The notes under the pieces: generated by a model | What the model was told of the DNA's origin: nothing | What the model saw: only the letters and a program-made list of their open reading frames with translations | Databases searched by the model: none | Part shown: piece by piece, positions 8,673 to 17,699 of the stretch | Layout of the letters: each line of letters opens with the position of its first letter | Numbering within the stretch: the stretch's first letter is position 1 | Position numbers and translations under genes: made by a program | Assembly (NCBI GenBank): GCA_023426245.1 | Contig: JAFABB010000024.1 | Coordinates: forward strand, 248,001-312,000 | Source: Bacillota bacterium | GTDB taxonomy: Bacteria; Bacillota; UBA4882; UBA8346 | Reading direction: 5' to 3' | Length of the DNA: 64,000 nucleotides

Positions 8673-9485
8673 TTGGGATACCCAATTCAAGTAGAACCTG
8701 ATGTAAAGATTTATATTGAGGACCTTAATCCGGAAAGCCGAAAAATTATCTTATTCATTCACGGTTGGCCCGCAAATCATAATTTGTTTGAATATCAGTT
8801 TGATCAGCTTTCTCAAATGGGATATCGTTGTATCGGAATCGACATCAGAGGTTTCGGTAATTCAGATAAGCCTTTTGAGGGCTACTCCTACGATCGATTA
8901 TCCGACGATATTCGATGTGTGGTTGAAGCACTTGGATTACGAAATTTCACAATGGCCGGTCACTCTGTTGGAGGAGCGATTGCTATCCGATACATGGCTC
9001 GTCACAATAATTATGGCGTATCCAAGCTTGCCCTTTTTGCCGCTGCAGCCCCTAGCTTTACGAAACGTCCTGATTTTCCCTATGGATTGGCGAAGGAAGA
9101 GGTGACCAGACTTATTCAGGAAACATACAACGATCGTCCCAAAATGCTTCGCGGATTTGGAGAAATGTTTTTCTTCCGGAATATTACGGAACCTTTCTCC
9201 GATTGGTTTTTCCAATTGGGACTTCAGGCGGCCGGTTGGTCCACGGCGAAAGTGGCAGCCTCACTTCGCGATGAAAGCTTATTTTACGATCTTGAAACGA
9301 TCCATGTTCCTACCTTAATTCTTCATGGTATTCATGACAAAGTTTGTTTGTATCCACTGGCTATTGCGCAAAATCGCGGAATTAAAAACTCAATACTTGT
9401 ACCGTTTCAGTATAGCGGTCATGGATTATTTTGGGAGGAAAGAGATAGATTCAACCGGGAATTGTCACAATTTATTGAGAAATAA
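8673..9485 (+). CDS. alpha/beta hydrolase
   Basis: A 270-residue alpha/beta-hydrolase-fold protein. The oxyanion motif HGWP is at 30-33, 'RGFGNSDKP' at 59-67, the nucleophile elbow G-H-S-V-G has Ser98, the acid is probably the Asp in 'HGIHDKVCL', and the His is in 'YSGHGLFWEE' near the end. The architecture resembles haloperoxidase/esterase and epoxide-hydrolase-like members; the substrate cannot be assigned. The start is TTG with AGGAGG nine bases upstream. No signal peptide, so cytoplasmic. It has no obvious operon partner. Confidence 0.88.
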   Translation: MGYPIQVEPDVKIYIEDLNPESRKIILFIHGWPANHNLFEYQFDQLSQMGYRCIGIDIRGFGNSDKPFEGYSYDRLSDDIRCVVEALGLRNFTMAGHSVGGAIAIRYMARHNNYGVSKLALFAAAAPSFTKRPDFPYGLAKEEVTRLIQETYNDRPKMLRGFGEMFFFRNITEPFSDWFFQLGLQAAGWSTAKVAASLRDESLFYDLETIHVPTLILHGIHDKVCLYPLAIAQNRGIKNSILVPFQYSGHGLFWEERDRFNRELSQFIEK

Positions 9486-9653
9486 AGTATCCAATGGATG
9501 GTTTAATTGTTCGCCAAAAGAATTTTTTCTATTGCGCTCATGAAATAGCTATTCCCCTTCGATTGATAGAGAAGAACCAAAGCCGGGAAAGTTTGGCCGC
9601 CAGCCCAGGATGAACAATGAGTAAAGAGGCTAGGATGAGGGGTGCTACTCGCC

Positions 9654-10832
9654 CTACAACTCCTTTAAACGCTTATCAATGATTTTAAACACATAATGAT
9701 CCGGTTTAAAACATTTGCGAAAATATTTATTAGCCTCTAGCAAAGCACTTTTTTCCTCTTTCTTATTTTCCTCTTCCCGATAATATACGGCTTTATAAAA
9801 ATTGAGATTTCCCAAGATTTCATCTTCTTTCTGATACTTAGCGGTCATCCGTTTGAAAAATGCCAAAAATTCTTCCTGGGCGCCTCCTTCAAAATATATT
9901 CGCAAAATTTCATCGGTTAAACGGGGCGCGGTGGGTTTTAAGGCGAAAAGTTTATCCGCATAGTTCGCGGCGGCAGCTAAATCTTTGGCTTTTACCGAAA
10001 GCTCCATTAATCCGATGTAAGTATAATCGCTTCCCGGATCTAAACTGGCGGAAATTTTATAATACTCAACAGCTTTAGAGTCATTCTGCTGTTCCCGGTA
10101 GGTAATGGCGACGATTCGGGCCGCATCCGCTTTTAAAACCTCGTCTTGATAATTTTTCAATGAAACTTCAGCATATTTTCTGGTATTATCCAAGTCGCCC
10201 TTTTGCAAATAGGCATAGGCCAGATTATAGTTAGCATCTGCATTTTCAGGTATGCTTTTGAGGGATTCCAAGATATATTGAATCGCTTGGTCATATTTTT
10301 TCTGTTGGAGTTGACAATATCCCATGGCATAAACCGACTTACCGTCGGACTCTCCGTGTTGATAAGCCAGGGTATAGTTTTTTTCGACCAATGCCAGTAA
10401 TTCATCCTCTTTAACAAACCAACGGTTGCCATACTTCACATAAACCTCATAATAAAAATCTCCTAGCGCCTTATATAGCTTCCCATTCTTCGGATATTTA
10501 GCGATCAGCGTCTCCAGCACTTTATTGATTTCAAGCCGGTAATAAGAATAAACCCCTTCTTTACCCCGAATATCTTCAATGGTTTCACCCGGCCCTAGGT
10601 CTCGAAATCCGAACATCTGATGCATGGTACTAACGCCAAAGTAATTTAGGGCAATCTCCACTTGTTTCAAAAAAATCTCCGGGTTTTCTTCTTTTGGATC
10701 CGCATCCCCCAAAAGTTTAAATGCGGAATTATATTGTTTTTCTTTGATGAGCTGATTCGCTTTGCCCAAGACTTCTTTGGATTCTTCCGCAAAAACCAGC
10801 CCGGATACAACCATGAAAATGATAACGGCCAT
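9654..10832 (-). CDS. TPR-repeat protein, exported or membrane anchored
   Basis: About 392 residues. A hydrophobic N-terminal segment ('VIIFMVVSGLVFA') looks like a signal peptide without a basic start; the rest is a run of tetratricopeptide repeats, clear in 'YAMGYCQLQQKKYDQAIQY', 'ANYNLAYAYLQKGDLDNTRKY' and 'AVEYYKISASLDPGSDYTY', plus a helical C-terminus. TPR proteins serve as protein-interaction scaffolds. The frame remains open back to 10889, but that longer form would read through the terminator hairpin at 10851-10879, so ATG at 10832 is preferred even though no ribosome site precedes it. Function unknown. Confidence 0.75.
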   Translation of the reverse strand: MAVIIFMVVSGLVFAEESKEVLGKANQLIKEKQYNSAFKLLGDADPKEENPEIFLKQVEIALNYFGVSTMHQMFGFRDLGPGETIEDIRGKEGVYSYYRLEINKVLETLIAKYPKNGKLYKALGDFYYEVYVKYGNRWFVKEDELLALVEKNYTLAYQHGESDGKSVYAMGYCQLQQKKYDQAIQYILESLKSIPENADANYNLAYAYLQKGDLDNTRKYAEVSLKNYQDEVLKADAARIVAITYREQQNDSKAVEYYKISASLDPGSDYTYIGLMELSVKAKDLAAAANYADKLFALKPTAPRLTDEILRIYFEGGAQEEFLAFFKRMTAKYQKEDEILGNLNFYKAVYYREEENKKEEKSALLEANKYFRKCFKPDHYVFKIIDKRLKEL

Positions 10833-10850
10833 GTTTACGAAGATGAATAA

Positions 10851-10879
10851 AAAAGCCCCGCTACAAGAACGGGGCTTTT
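10851..10879 (-). terminator. terminator of the zinc-ribbon gene
   Basis: A perfect ten-base inverted repeat, AAAAGCCCCG (10851-10860) with CGGGGCTTTT (10870-10879), giving CGGGGC plus a T run on the minus strand. It starts two bases after the zinc-ribbon stop codon and lies just before the TPR gene. Confidence 0.85.
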
Positions 10880-10881
10880 GA

Positions 10882-10986
10882 TTAAGCAATATTCTTTTTA
10901 TGTTTTAACTGATAAAGATTTGCTCCACATTTTGAACAATATTCGGCATAACTGGGATTGACTGTATTACAGTCGGGACATATCAA
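10882..10986 (-). CDS. 34-residue zinc-ribbon protein
   Basis: A very short gene beginning with TTG nine bases after GGGGG. Four cysteines in two knuckles, 'CPDC' at residues 3-6 and 'CSKC' at 17-20, match the zinc-ribbon fold often found at the start of larger membrane or regulatory proteins; here it stands alone with a short basic tail. A strong terminator follows directly, which supports it as an independent transcript. Function unknown. Confidence 0.6.
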   Translation of the reverse strand: MICPDCNTVNPSYAEYCSKCGANLYQLKHKKNIA

Positions 10987-11146
10987 ATTTATTTTTCCCC
11001 CTATTTAAAGAGTGAATTGTACACTTCACTAGTATATGAATATCCATAAAAAAGTGTTCCAAACATGTGCATTTGGTCCTTGCCTTCACCCTGCCGTATA
11101 TTTTTACCATTTACCGGCAATGAATAAAGGCGGGTGAATAACAAAA

Positions 11147-11617
11147 ATGGAAGACCGGTTTCTAATTGGATTTACCTCAGGAGTAATTGGCGGAATAACA
11201 TCGGCTATTATAAGCATTCCATTATATTTTTTTAAATTCACTACATTACGTTTAGTAGATTTTGCTGTTACTTTAATTCTTGGTAAAGGGCCCCACAGGG
11301 TAACCGAAATCATCTTTGGTTTATTGCTCCATTGGGGATTTTCCGGCATGTTAGGAGTATTCTTTGCATATTTGGTTAATCATCAAACTATCACGGATAG
11401 ATATTTATGGATGAAAGGCGGATTACTGGGTCTTGGCTCCTGGTTTATTATTAATGTATTAACTACAATATTTAGAGTAAAAGGACTGGGGGTTATTCCT
11501 GTCGAAACCGCTTTTATTCTCGCTGTAACTTCGATGTTTATGGGAGTTACGATGGCTTTGACTTTTGAATGGTTCATGAAAAAACAAAAAGTAAGTTGGA
11601 AAGGTAGAAAAGAATAA
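11147..11617 (+). CDS. four-helix conserved membrane protein
   Basis: A 156-residue protein with four predicted membrane segments and a basic C-terminal tail ('MKKQKVSWKGRKE'). 'GFTSGVIGGITSAIISIPLY' starts the first segment. It resembles small uncharacterised Firmicutes membrane proteins, but I cannot name a family. It is divergent from the zinc-ribbon gene. The ATG at 11147 has only a weak upstream site (GGCGGGTGA). Confidence 0.65.
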   Translation: MEDRFLIGFTSGVIGGITSAIISIPLYFFKFTTLRLVDFAVTLILGKGPHRVTEIIFGLLLHWGFSGMLGVFFAYLVNHQTITDRYLWMKGGLLGLGSWFIINVLTTIFRVKGLGVIPVETAFILAVTSMFMGVTMALTFEWFMKKQKVSWKGRKE

Positions 11618-11865
11618 ATCCGGAACATCCCCCTGCAAACATCTGGCGATGCTAACCAGTAAGTGGGGTACTTTACCACTGCGGCCAAGGATCGCAATCG
11701 AATGCTCAAAAATGCCATGACGCAATATCAGCACCCGGATTGACCCGGATGACCCGATTAGACACGGTCACCGCACTTACCACGATTTAACACCTTTCTC
11801 CCCTCCAAAGAGATTAGGTACTTACTTATCCTAAACGTCCGTCCCCCCTGAACACGCAACCATTT

Positions 11866-12018
11866 TCAAAGCGCTTCCAGACGATAGATAGTGCTTTTGA
11901 CATCGTCAACCAGTCTCTCCACCTCTCGATCCCGGATATTCCCAAATCATTTCCCCGGACCATGGTTTAAGTAAAAAGCCAATTCCCGGTCTTCACTGTT
12001 TATTCCGTTTTGGAAACC
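11866..12018 (-). pseudogene. possible decayed coding fragment
   Basis: One frame on the minus strand reads as plausible protein for 50 codons apart from one internal stop: 'NSEDRELAFYLNHGPGK', stop, then 'IRDREVERLVDDVKSTIYRL' and a final stop. The charged, helical character is protein-like and there is no ribosome site or start. It may be the tail of a degraded gene. The whole stretch 11618-12108 has higher GC than its neighbours and no intact gene; apart from this fragment and a small hairpin near 11660 (AGTGGGGTA/TACCACT) I see nothing in it. Confidence 0.25.
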
Positions 12019-12108
12019 CTAAAATCCCGTGAATAGGTTAAAAATAGATTACAATCTTGCAGTAAGAATTGACTAATTTCCAAATCATTGCTTTAATAAT
12101 ATTAAATT

Positions 12109-12130
12109 ACTTGTATGGTAGTATACAAGT
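12109..12130. promoter_or_regulatory. candidate operator for the GntR/FCD regulator
   Basis: ACTTGTAT, six bases, ATACAAGT: a perfect eight-base inverted repeat about 100 bases before the fructuronate reductase gene. GntR/FCD regulators bind short palindromes of this kind, and one is encoded at the end of this gene group. A possible promoter, TTGCTT (12088-12093) with 17 bases to TTGTAT (12111-12116), would put the operator on the -10 element. Confidence 0.45.
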
Positions 12131-12228
12131 TTGGCTGGAAAATAATTTTTTTCCGTGTATATTTCAGATCATTGTGTCGGTATTTGATAATCCCGCGAAA
12201 ATATTTAGAATGAAAGGATTTTTAAACA

Positions 12229-13845
12229 ATGATTAAATTAACTAAAGAAAATCTTCTGGATCGCCAGGCTTGGCTGGATTCTGGGATTGAAGTGCCGGAT
12301 TTTGATTATGCCAACATGGTGGCCCAAACAAAAAAAGCTCCCTCCTGGATCCATTTTGGGGCCGGAAATATTTTCAGAGGTTTTCCCGCCCTTTTGCAGC
12401 AAAAATTGCTGAATACCGGAAAAGCTTCGACCGGAATCGTGGCCGTTGAGACCTTTGATTTCGAAATTATTGAGCGAATCTACCGGCCGTACGATAATTT
12501 GAGCTTGCTGGTTATCATGAACCCCGATGGAACGCTCAGTAAAAAAGTAGTCGCCAGTATCGCCGAGGGATTGATTGGCGATGTTTCCTATCCAGAGGAT
12601 TGGCAGCGTTTACAGGAAATATTCGCCAGCTCCTCTCTGCAGATGGCCAGTTTTACTATTACTGAAAAAGGCTATGGTCTGAAAAAGATTTCCGGCGAAT
12701 ACCTGGAAGATGTTTTGCAAGATATGCAAAACGGCCCCAGTCATCCCCGTCATATCATGTCCAAAGTTGCTGCATTGATCTACCATCGTTTTCAGAATGG
12801 TCAGTCACCCATTGCTTTGGTCAGTATGGACAATTGTTCCCACAACGGGGAAAAACTCTATCAGGCGGTAGAATCGATTGTAAAGGCTTGGATAGATAAC
12901 CGTCTGGTGGAAAAAGGATTTTTGGAATATATCAGCGATCCCCATCAAGTATCTTTTCCATGGTCGATGATAGACAAGATCACTCCCAGGCCTTCGGAAA
13001 AAGTTCAAGCTGCACTTGGTGCCATTGGTTTTGAAAACACTGAAATCATATGTACTTCCAAAAACACATACATCGCGCCTTTCGTGAATGCCGAAGGCCC
13101 ACAATACCTCGTGATTGAAGACAACTTTCCGGGGGGGCGACCTTCACTGGAAGAAGCCGGGGTATTGTTCACCGATCGGCTGACAGTGGAGCGGGTTGAA
13201 AAAATGAAAGTTTGTACCTGCCTTAATCCTTTACATACTGCGCTGGCGGTGTTTGGATGCCTGCTTGACTATACTTCGATTGCGGCTGAAATGAAAGATG
13301 AACAATTAAGAAATTTGGTTGAAAAGATCGGCTATCAAGAAGGGTTACCGGTGGTTGTAAATCCGGGGGTTATTCATCCTGAAGATTTTATCCGGGTAGT
13401 CATTGAGGAAAGGCTCCCCAATCCTTATATTCCGGATACGCCTCAAAGGATAGCCTCCGATACTTCACAAAAAGTAGGCATCCGCTTCGGCGAGACCATT
13501 AAAGCCTACCACGAAAGGAGTGATTTAAACCCTACCGCTCTCACCTATATTCCACTGGCCATAGCTGGTTGGTGCCGTTATTTATTGGGCCTGGATGACA
13601 ATGGACAAGTTATGCCGCTAAGCCCTGATCCGATGCTGGATATACTAAAGTCCTATCTCACTGGAGTTCAATTGGGCAAGGTGGATTCTGTCGGAGATAG
13701 TCTGAAACCTATTTTATCCAATGAAAGATTATTTGGTTCCAACCTTTATGAAGTAGGACTCGGAGAGAAAATTGAAAACATCTTCCGGGAATTGATATCC
13801 GGTAAGGGGGCAGTAAGAACAACGTTGCAAAAGTATCTGGGATAA
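12229..13845 (+). CDS. uxuB: fructuronate reductase / mannitol dehydrogenase family protein
   Basis: A 538-residue member of the long-chain polyol dehydrogenase family. The N-terminal Rossmann region has 'IHFGAGNIFRGF' near residues 42-53, and the C-terminal domain carries 'CLNPLHTALAVFG', the region holding the conserved Lys/Asn/His catalytic residues of the family. In hexuronate catabolism UxuB reduces D-fructuronate to D-mannonate with NADH. The next gene, mannonate dehydratase, uses that product, which supports this assignment over mannitol or tagaturonate reduction. AAAGG precedes the ATG. Confidence 0.87.
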   Translation: MIKLTKENLLDRQAWLDSGIEVPDFDYANMVAQTKKAPSWIHFGAGNIFRGFPALLQQKLLNTGKASTGIVAVETFDFEIIERIYRPYDNLSLLVIMNPDGTLSKKVVASIAEGLIGDVSYPEDWQRLQEIFASSSLQMASFTITEKGYGLKKISGEYLEDVLQDMQNGPSHPRHIMSKVAALIYHRFQNGQSPIALVSMDNCSHNGEKLYQAVESIVKAWIDNRLVEKGFLEYISDPHQVSFPWSMIDKITPRPSEKVQAALGAIGFENTEIICTSKNTYIAPFVNAEGPQYLVIEDNFPGGRPSLEEAGVLFTDRLTVERVEKMKVCTCLNPLHTALAVFGCLLDYTSIAAEMKDEQLRNLVEKIGYQEGLPVVVNPGVIHPEDFIRVVIEERLPNPYIPDTPQRIASDTSQKVGIRFGETIKAYHERSDLNPTALTYIPLAIAGWCRYLLGLDDNGQVMPLSPDPMLDILKSYLTGVQLGKVDSVGDSLKPILSNERLFGSNLYEVGLGEKIENIFRELISGKGAVRTTLQKYLG

Positions 13846-13882
13846 CAAAGACTGATTACACTATAGAACGGAAGTGACAACG

Positions 13883-14962
13883 ATGAAGATGACTTTTAGA
13901 TGGTTCGGAGACACAGACAGCATCACCCTGGACAAGATCAGACAAATACCGGGAAGACCCGGAATTGTCGGAGCCCTTTACGATGTCCCCGTAGGTGAAA
14001 CTTGGCCCATTGAAAAAATAAGGCACTTGAAAGATACCGTAACCCAAGCCGGACTTGATTTAGAGGTTATTGAAAGTGTAAACATTCATGATGACATCAA
14101 AATCGGTCTTTCCAGCCGGGATCGCTACATAGAGAATTATCAGCAGAGCCTTAGAAATCTATCCAAATTCGGCATTAAGGTCGTATGTTACAATTTCATG
14201 CCGGTGTTCGATTGGACCCGCTCCGAATTGGCAAGACCCTTGCCGGATGGTTCCAACGCCATGGCTTATGATGGAAAAAAAGTAGAACAAGTCGATCCGA
14301 ATCAATTCGCCCAAGAAATCATGAAGGTCTGCTCGGATGATCTTCAGATGCCAGGTTGGGAACCCGAACGATTGCAAACCTTGAAGGCGCTGTTTGAAAA
14401 ATACCAAGGTGTCGATGAAGAAAAACTCTTCGAAAATCTCAGGTATTTCTTGAAAGCTATTGTTCCGGTATGTGAGGAAGTTGGTATTAAAATGGCCATT
14501 CATCCCGATGATCCACCATGGTCAATTTTTGGACTACCCCGGATTGTTACCAACAAAGCCAATTTGGAACGTATTGTCAATCTGGTGGATAATCCCTGCA
14601 ATGGGTTAACCCTGTGCAGCGGCTGCCTAGGCGCCAACCCTGACAATGATATACCTTCTATCATTCGACATTTTGGCGGAAAAGGCCGGATTCATTTCGG
14701 GCACGTGAGAAATATTAAGATTGTTTCCAGAAATGAATTCTATGAATCATCCCATTTATCTTCTGATGGCTCACTCGATTTGTTTGAGATTATGAAAGCC
14801 TATTATGACATTCATTTCGAAGGGTATATCCGGCCCGACCACGGCAGGATGATCTGGGGTGAAACCGGCAGGCCGGGATATGGTTTATATGACCGAGCCC
14901 TAGGAATCGCTTATCTTAACGGACTATGGGAAGCCATTGACAAAATGACGAAGAAAGCTTAA
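13883..14962 (+). CDS. uxuA: D-mannonate dehydratase
   Basis: A 359-residue TIM-barrel enzyme of the UxuA family, which dehydrates D-mannonate to 2-keto-3-deoxygluconate. Family landmarks include 'FRWFGDTDSITLDKIRQIPG' at the start, 'CYNFMPVFDWTRSEL' near 110, 'MAIHPDDPPWSIFGLPR' near 210, 'LTLCSGCLGANPDND' near 250, 'HFGHVRNIK' and 'RPDHGRMIWGE', with His and Cys residues that bind the metal. Start chosen at ATG 13883 with GGAAG eight bases before; a GTG nine bases earlier is also in frame. It lies 37 bases after the reductase gene in the same operon. Confidence 0.95.
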   Translation: MKMTFRWFGDTDSITLDKIRQIPGRPGIVGALYDVPVGETWPIEKIRHLKDTVTQAGLDLEVIESVNIHDDIKIGLSSRDRYIENYQQSLRNLSKFGIKVVCYNFMPVFDWTRSELARPLPDGSNAMAYDGKKVEQVDPNQFAQEIMKVCSDDLQMPGWEPERLQTLKALFEKYQGVDEEKLFENLRYFLKAIVPVCEEVGIKMAIHPDDPPWSIFGLPRIVTNKANLERIVNLVDNPCNGLTLCSGCLGANPDNDIPSIIRHFGGKGRIHFGHVRNIKIVSRNEFYESSHLSSDGSLDLFEIMKAYYDIHFEGYIRPDHGRMIWGETGRPGYGLYDRALGIAYLNGLWEAIDKMTKKA

Positions 14963-14982
14963 AACTGAATCGTTAGGACTTT

Positions 14983-15022
14983 GATAAAGGCTCTGTCGAA
15001 AATTTACAACAGAGCCTTTATC
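14983..15022 (+). terminator. hairpin after uxuA
   Basis: A perfect 14-base stem, GATAAAGGCTCTGT (14983-14996) with ACAGAGCCTTTATC (15009-15022). No long T run follows, so it may only attenuate transcription into the regulator gene. Confidence 0.6.
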
Positions 15023-15056
15023 AATAATCAACGATTAGCAAAGGAGACTGCTAAAG

Positions 15057-15740
15057 GTGGAAGTTTTAGAGAAACAGACCGGAGAGTCCATGCGGGAATA
15101 TATCATCCGGGTATTAAAGCATAATATCATTCATTTCTCTCTCAAACCTGGACAAAGTATCAGCGAAACCGAAATCGCCGAACAATTGGGCGTTAGCAGG
15201 ACTCCGGTCCGGGAAGCGTTTATTGTCTTGGCCCATGAATCATTACTGGAAGTTTACCCCCAAAAAGGCACCTATATTTCTGCGATTGATCTCAATCTGG
15301 TTGAAGAAGCGAGATTTTTACGATTAACAATGGAAAAAGCCATCGTCAAAATGGCCTGTGACTTTTTAACCCCTTCGTATACCGAGGAGTTGGAAGAAAA
15401 CCTCCATCTCCAGGAGTTTTATTTATCGAGTTTGAGCTTTCCTAAATTATTGGAGCTTGATAACCAATTTCACCGGATCCTTTTTAAAGCCTGCAAAAAA
15501 GAACGAATTTTTCTGCTGATTGAATCGGTAAACACTCATTTTAATCGGGTCCGTATGTTGCGATTGACGACCAGTTTTCAAGTAGACAAAATACTCTCTG
15601 AGCACCGTGAGCTCCTTTCGGCCATTAAAGAAAAAAACGCAGCAAAATTGGAAAAACTAATCGAAACCCATTTAACCGGCTTTAAAATCGAACATGGATT
15701 ATTGCAAGAGCAATATCCGAATTATTTCAAACGATCATGA
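15057..15740 (+). CDS. GntR family regulator with FCD domain
   Basis: A 227-residue transcription factor. The N-terminal winged helix contains 'ETEIAEQLGVSRTPVREA' near residues 37-54, the GntR recognition region, and the C-terminal FCD effector domain has the expected helices and metal/ligand residues ('LDNQFHRILFKAC', 'EHRELLSAIK', 'LIETHL'). FCD-type GntR proteins commonly control sugar-acid genes (UxuR, ExuR). Its place directly after uxuA and the palindrome at 12109 suggest it represses the uxu genes until a hexuronate intermediate binds. The start is GTG after AAGGAG. The gene ends five bases from the convergent cheB. Confidence 0.9.
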   Translation: MEVLEKQTGESMREYIIRVLKHNIIHFSLKPGQSISETEIAEQLGVSRTPVREAFIVLAHESLLEVYPQKGTYISAIDLNLVEEARFLRLTMEKAIVKMACDFLTPSYTEELEENLHLQEFYLSSLSFPKLLELDNQFHRILFKACKKERIFLLIESVNTHFNRVRMLRLTTSFQVDKILSEHRELLSAIKEKNAAKLEKLIETHLTGFKIEHGLLQEQYPNYFKRS

Positions 15741-15745
15741 TATAG

Positions 15746-16789
15746 CTACTTCCTTTTTAACATCTCATGGATCGTCAAAGGTATGCTGTCCAGCGGGACT
15801 CGCTTTTCGACTGCACCAAGTTCATAAGCCATTTTCGGCATCCCATAAACTATCGACGTCTCCTCATCCTGACCGATGGTCCTGGCCCCGGCTTCCCGCA
15901 TGCGTAATAACCCTTTTGCACCATCGCCACCCATTCCGGTTAAAATTACACCGACAGCACTTTGCCTTACAACCTTGGCGATAGAATCAAAAAGAACGTC
16001 TACCGAAGGACAATGTCCATTCACCTTCTCACCCGTCCTGCATTCGACGCTGAAACCATCTTTCGTTTTTTTAATACGCATATGATAATCCCCAGGAGCA
16101 ACGAGGACTCTTCCCGCTAAAACCCGATCCCCGTTTTGAGCTTCCTTGACTTCCAGCGTACAGGAATTATTAAGCCTCTCTGCATACAATCTTGTGAATA
16201 ATGGCGGCATATGCTGAACAATTAATATCCCCGGCATATTGGCTGGCAATTGCTTTAAAATGTTGGCAATCGCCTCGGTTCCCCCGGTCGAAGCGCCGAT
16301 CCCGATCACCCAGTCAACTGCCTCCGAGCCGGTAGACAAAATTGCCTGGGCAGCAAGTTGATGGACCGCTTCATGTTTTAAATAGCCGACTTTTGCTATG
16401 GAAGCGATTTTGAGCTTGACGATTAATTCATTCAATTGCCATTCGGAGTTTCGCTGATTGACGATATCCGTTTTTGCCACAAAGTCGACTGCTCCGGCCT
16501 TTAAAGCATCGAATACACGATCCCCTGCGACACTTACCACTACTACCGGTATAGGGTATTGCGGCAATAGACGCTGTAAAAATTCAATTCCGCTCATTCC
16601 CGGCATCTCAATATCCAAGGTCATTACATCCGGGCGGAGGGCAACGATTTTATCCTTAGCTTCTAAGACATCCTTAGCAGTCCCTACAATCTCAATTCCA
16701 AAATCTTTTGCTAGACCTCTGGCCAGCGCCTCCCGAAAAAGTAATGAATCATCAACGATTAAAACTCTGACCTTTTTCTTAATGATCAT
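15746..16789 (-). CDS. cheB: CheB protein-glutamate methylesterase
   Basis: A 347-residue two-domain protein. The receiver domain spans residues 6-125 with the acidic pair at 13-14 and the phospho-acceptor Asp59 in 'TLDIEMPG'. The C-terminal methylesterase has the Ser motif 'GASTGGTEAI', the His in 'VQHMP' and the Asp in 'GMGGDGAKG', a complete Ser-His-Asp triad. It removes methyl groups from chemoreceptors and so resets adaptation. It is the last gene of the chemosensory operon, seven bases after cheR. Confidence 0.96.
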   Translation of the reverse strand: MIIKKKVRVLIVDDSLLFREALARGLAKDFGIEIVGTAKDVLEAKDKIVALRPDVMTLDIEMPGMSGIEFLQRLLPQYPIPVVVVSVAGDRVFDALKAGAVDFVAKTDIVNQRNSEWQLNELIVKLKIASIAKVGYLKHEAVHQLAAQAILSTGSEAVDWVIGIGASTGGTEAIANILKQLPANMPGILIVQHMPPLFTRLYAERLNNSCTLEVKEAQNGDRVLAGRVLVAPGDYHMRIKKTKDGFSVECRTGEKVNGHCPSVDVLFDSIAKVVRQSAVGVILTGMGGDGAKGLLRMREAGARTIGQDEETSIVYGMPKMAYELGAVEKRVPLDSIPLTIHEMLKRK

Positions 16790-16795
16790 GATTCC

Positions 16796-17608
16796 TTATT
16801 CCTTTCGATAGATGGCGGGTGATATATATTTGTATTTGGTGGCATCCCGGTTTAAAGATTCCGACAATCCGATGAACAAATAGCCCCCAGGTTCGGTTAT
16901 TTCGTATAGTCTGTTCACCAGCTCATGTTTGGTTTGGGTATCAAAATAAATCATGACATTTTTGCAAAAAATCACATGAAACGGTTTTTTGAACGGAAAA
17001 AAGGGGGAAAACAAGTTATGTCTTCGAAAGATGACTTGCTCTTTGATTGGATGCTTTATAATATACTTTCCATCCGTGTCTTTTTTAAAGTAACAATGTT
17101 TCCAATGGAGAGGGATAGCGTTTATTTGCGCTTCGGTATAGATTCCTCCGGCGGCAATATCAAGCACTTTTTGGGAAATATCCGTAGCCAATATTTGTGA
17201 ATCCCACGATTGTTGATTCAATCCTAAATAATCGGCGATAATCATTGCCAGCACATACGGTTCTTCTCCGGTTGAACATCCGGCGCTCCAGATGCGCAGA
17301 TCCCGCTCCCTCGACATGGTGGTCAAATAAGGTAAAACCTGATCCCGAAAATAAGTAAAATGGTTAATTTCGCGCAAAAAATAAGTATGATTGGTGGTTA
17401 TTTTGTTAATGAGTGTTGTTATCGCTTCTCCGGTCTGATCCGCTAAAACATATCGAAAATAATCGTCAAAGTTATTAAATCCATTTTCAGACAGGACATT
17501 CTGTAACCTGCTTTCCAAAAGTACCTTTTTTTCGGTTAGGTTAATCCCATAGTTCCCTTGGATAAAGCCTGTTAGTTCAATGAATTCCTTTTCGCTCAGA
17601 GAAATCAT
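16796..17608 (-). CDS. cheR: CheR chemoreceptor methyltransferase
   Basis: A 270-residue SAM-dependent methyltransferase. The all-helical N-terminal domain is followed by 'NHTYFLRE' and the SAM-binding 'IWSAGCSTGEEPYVLAM' near residue 108, then 'FDVIFCKNV'-like sequence ('HVIFCKNVMIYF') and 'GGYLFIGLSES'. It methylates receptor glutamates, opposing CheB. The presence of both in one operon indicates methylation-based adaptation for the receptor encoded just upstream. Confidence 0.95.
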   Translation of the reverse strand: MISLSEKEFIELTGFIQGNYGINLTEKKVLLESRLQNVLSENGFNNFDDYFRYVLADQTGEAITTLINKITTNHTYFLREINHFTYFRDQVLPYLTTMSRERDLRIWSAGCSTGEEPYVLAMIIADYLGLNQQSWDSQILATDISQKVLDIAAGGIYTEAQINAIPLHWKHCYFKKDTDGKYIIKHPIKEQVIFRRHNLFSPFFPFKKPFHVIFCKNVMIYFDTQTKHELVNRLYEITEPGGYLFIGLSESLNRDATKYKYISPAIYRKE

Positions 17609-17699
17609 TTTAACCTCTTCGAATTCTAACTTGCATTCAGCGAATCCTGTAACAAATCGTCATCATATTCTTGGCGTTTTGAATATCGCGCTATATCAA

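Noticed and set aside
10833..10889. Longer N-terminus for the TPR protein starting with TTG at 10889
   Set aside because: It would be translated through a perfect terminator hairpin and overlap the zinc-ribbon stop, with no ribosome site.
11383..11734. Minus-strand frames over the four-helix membrane protein
   Set aside because: They are antisense to a convincing membrane protein and show no family features.
14159..14503. 114-codon antisense frame in uxuA
   Set aside because: Antisense shadow of a well-conserved enzyme gene.
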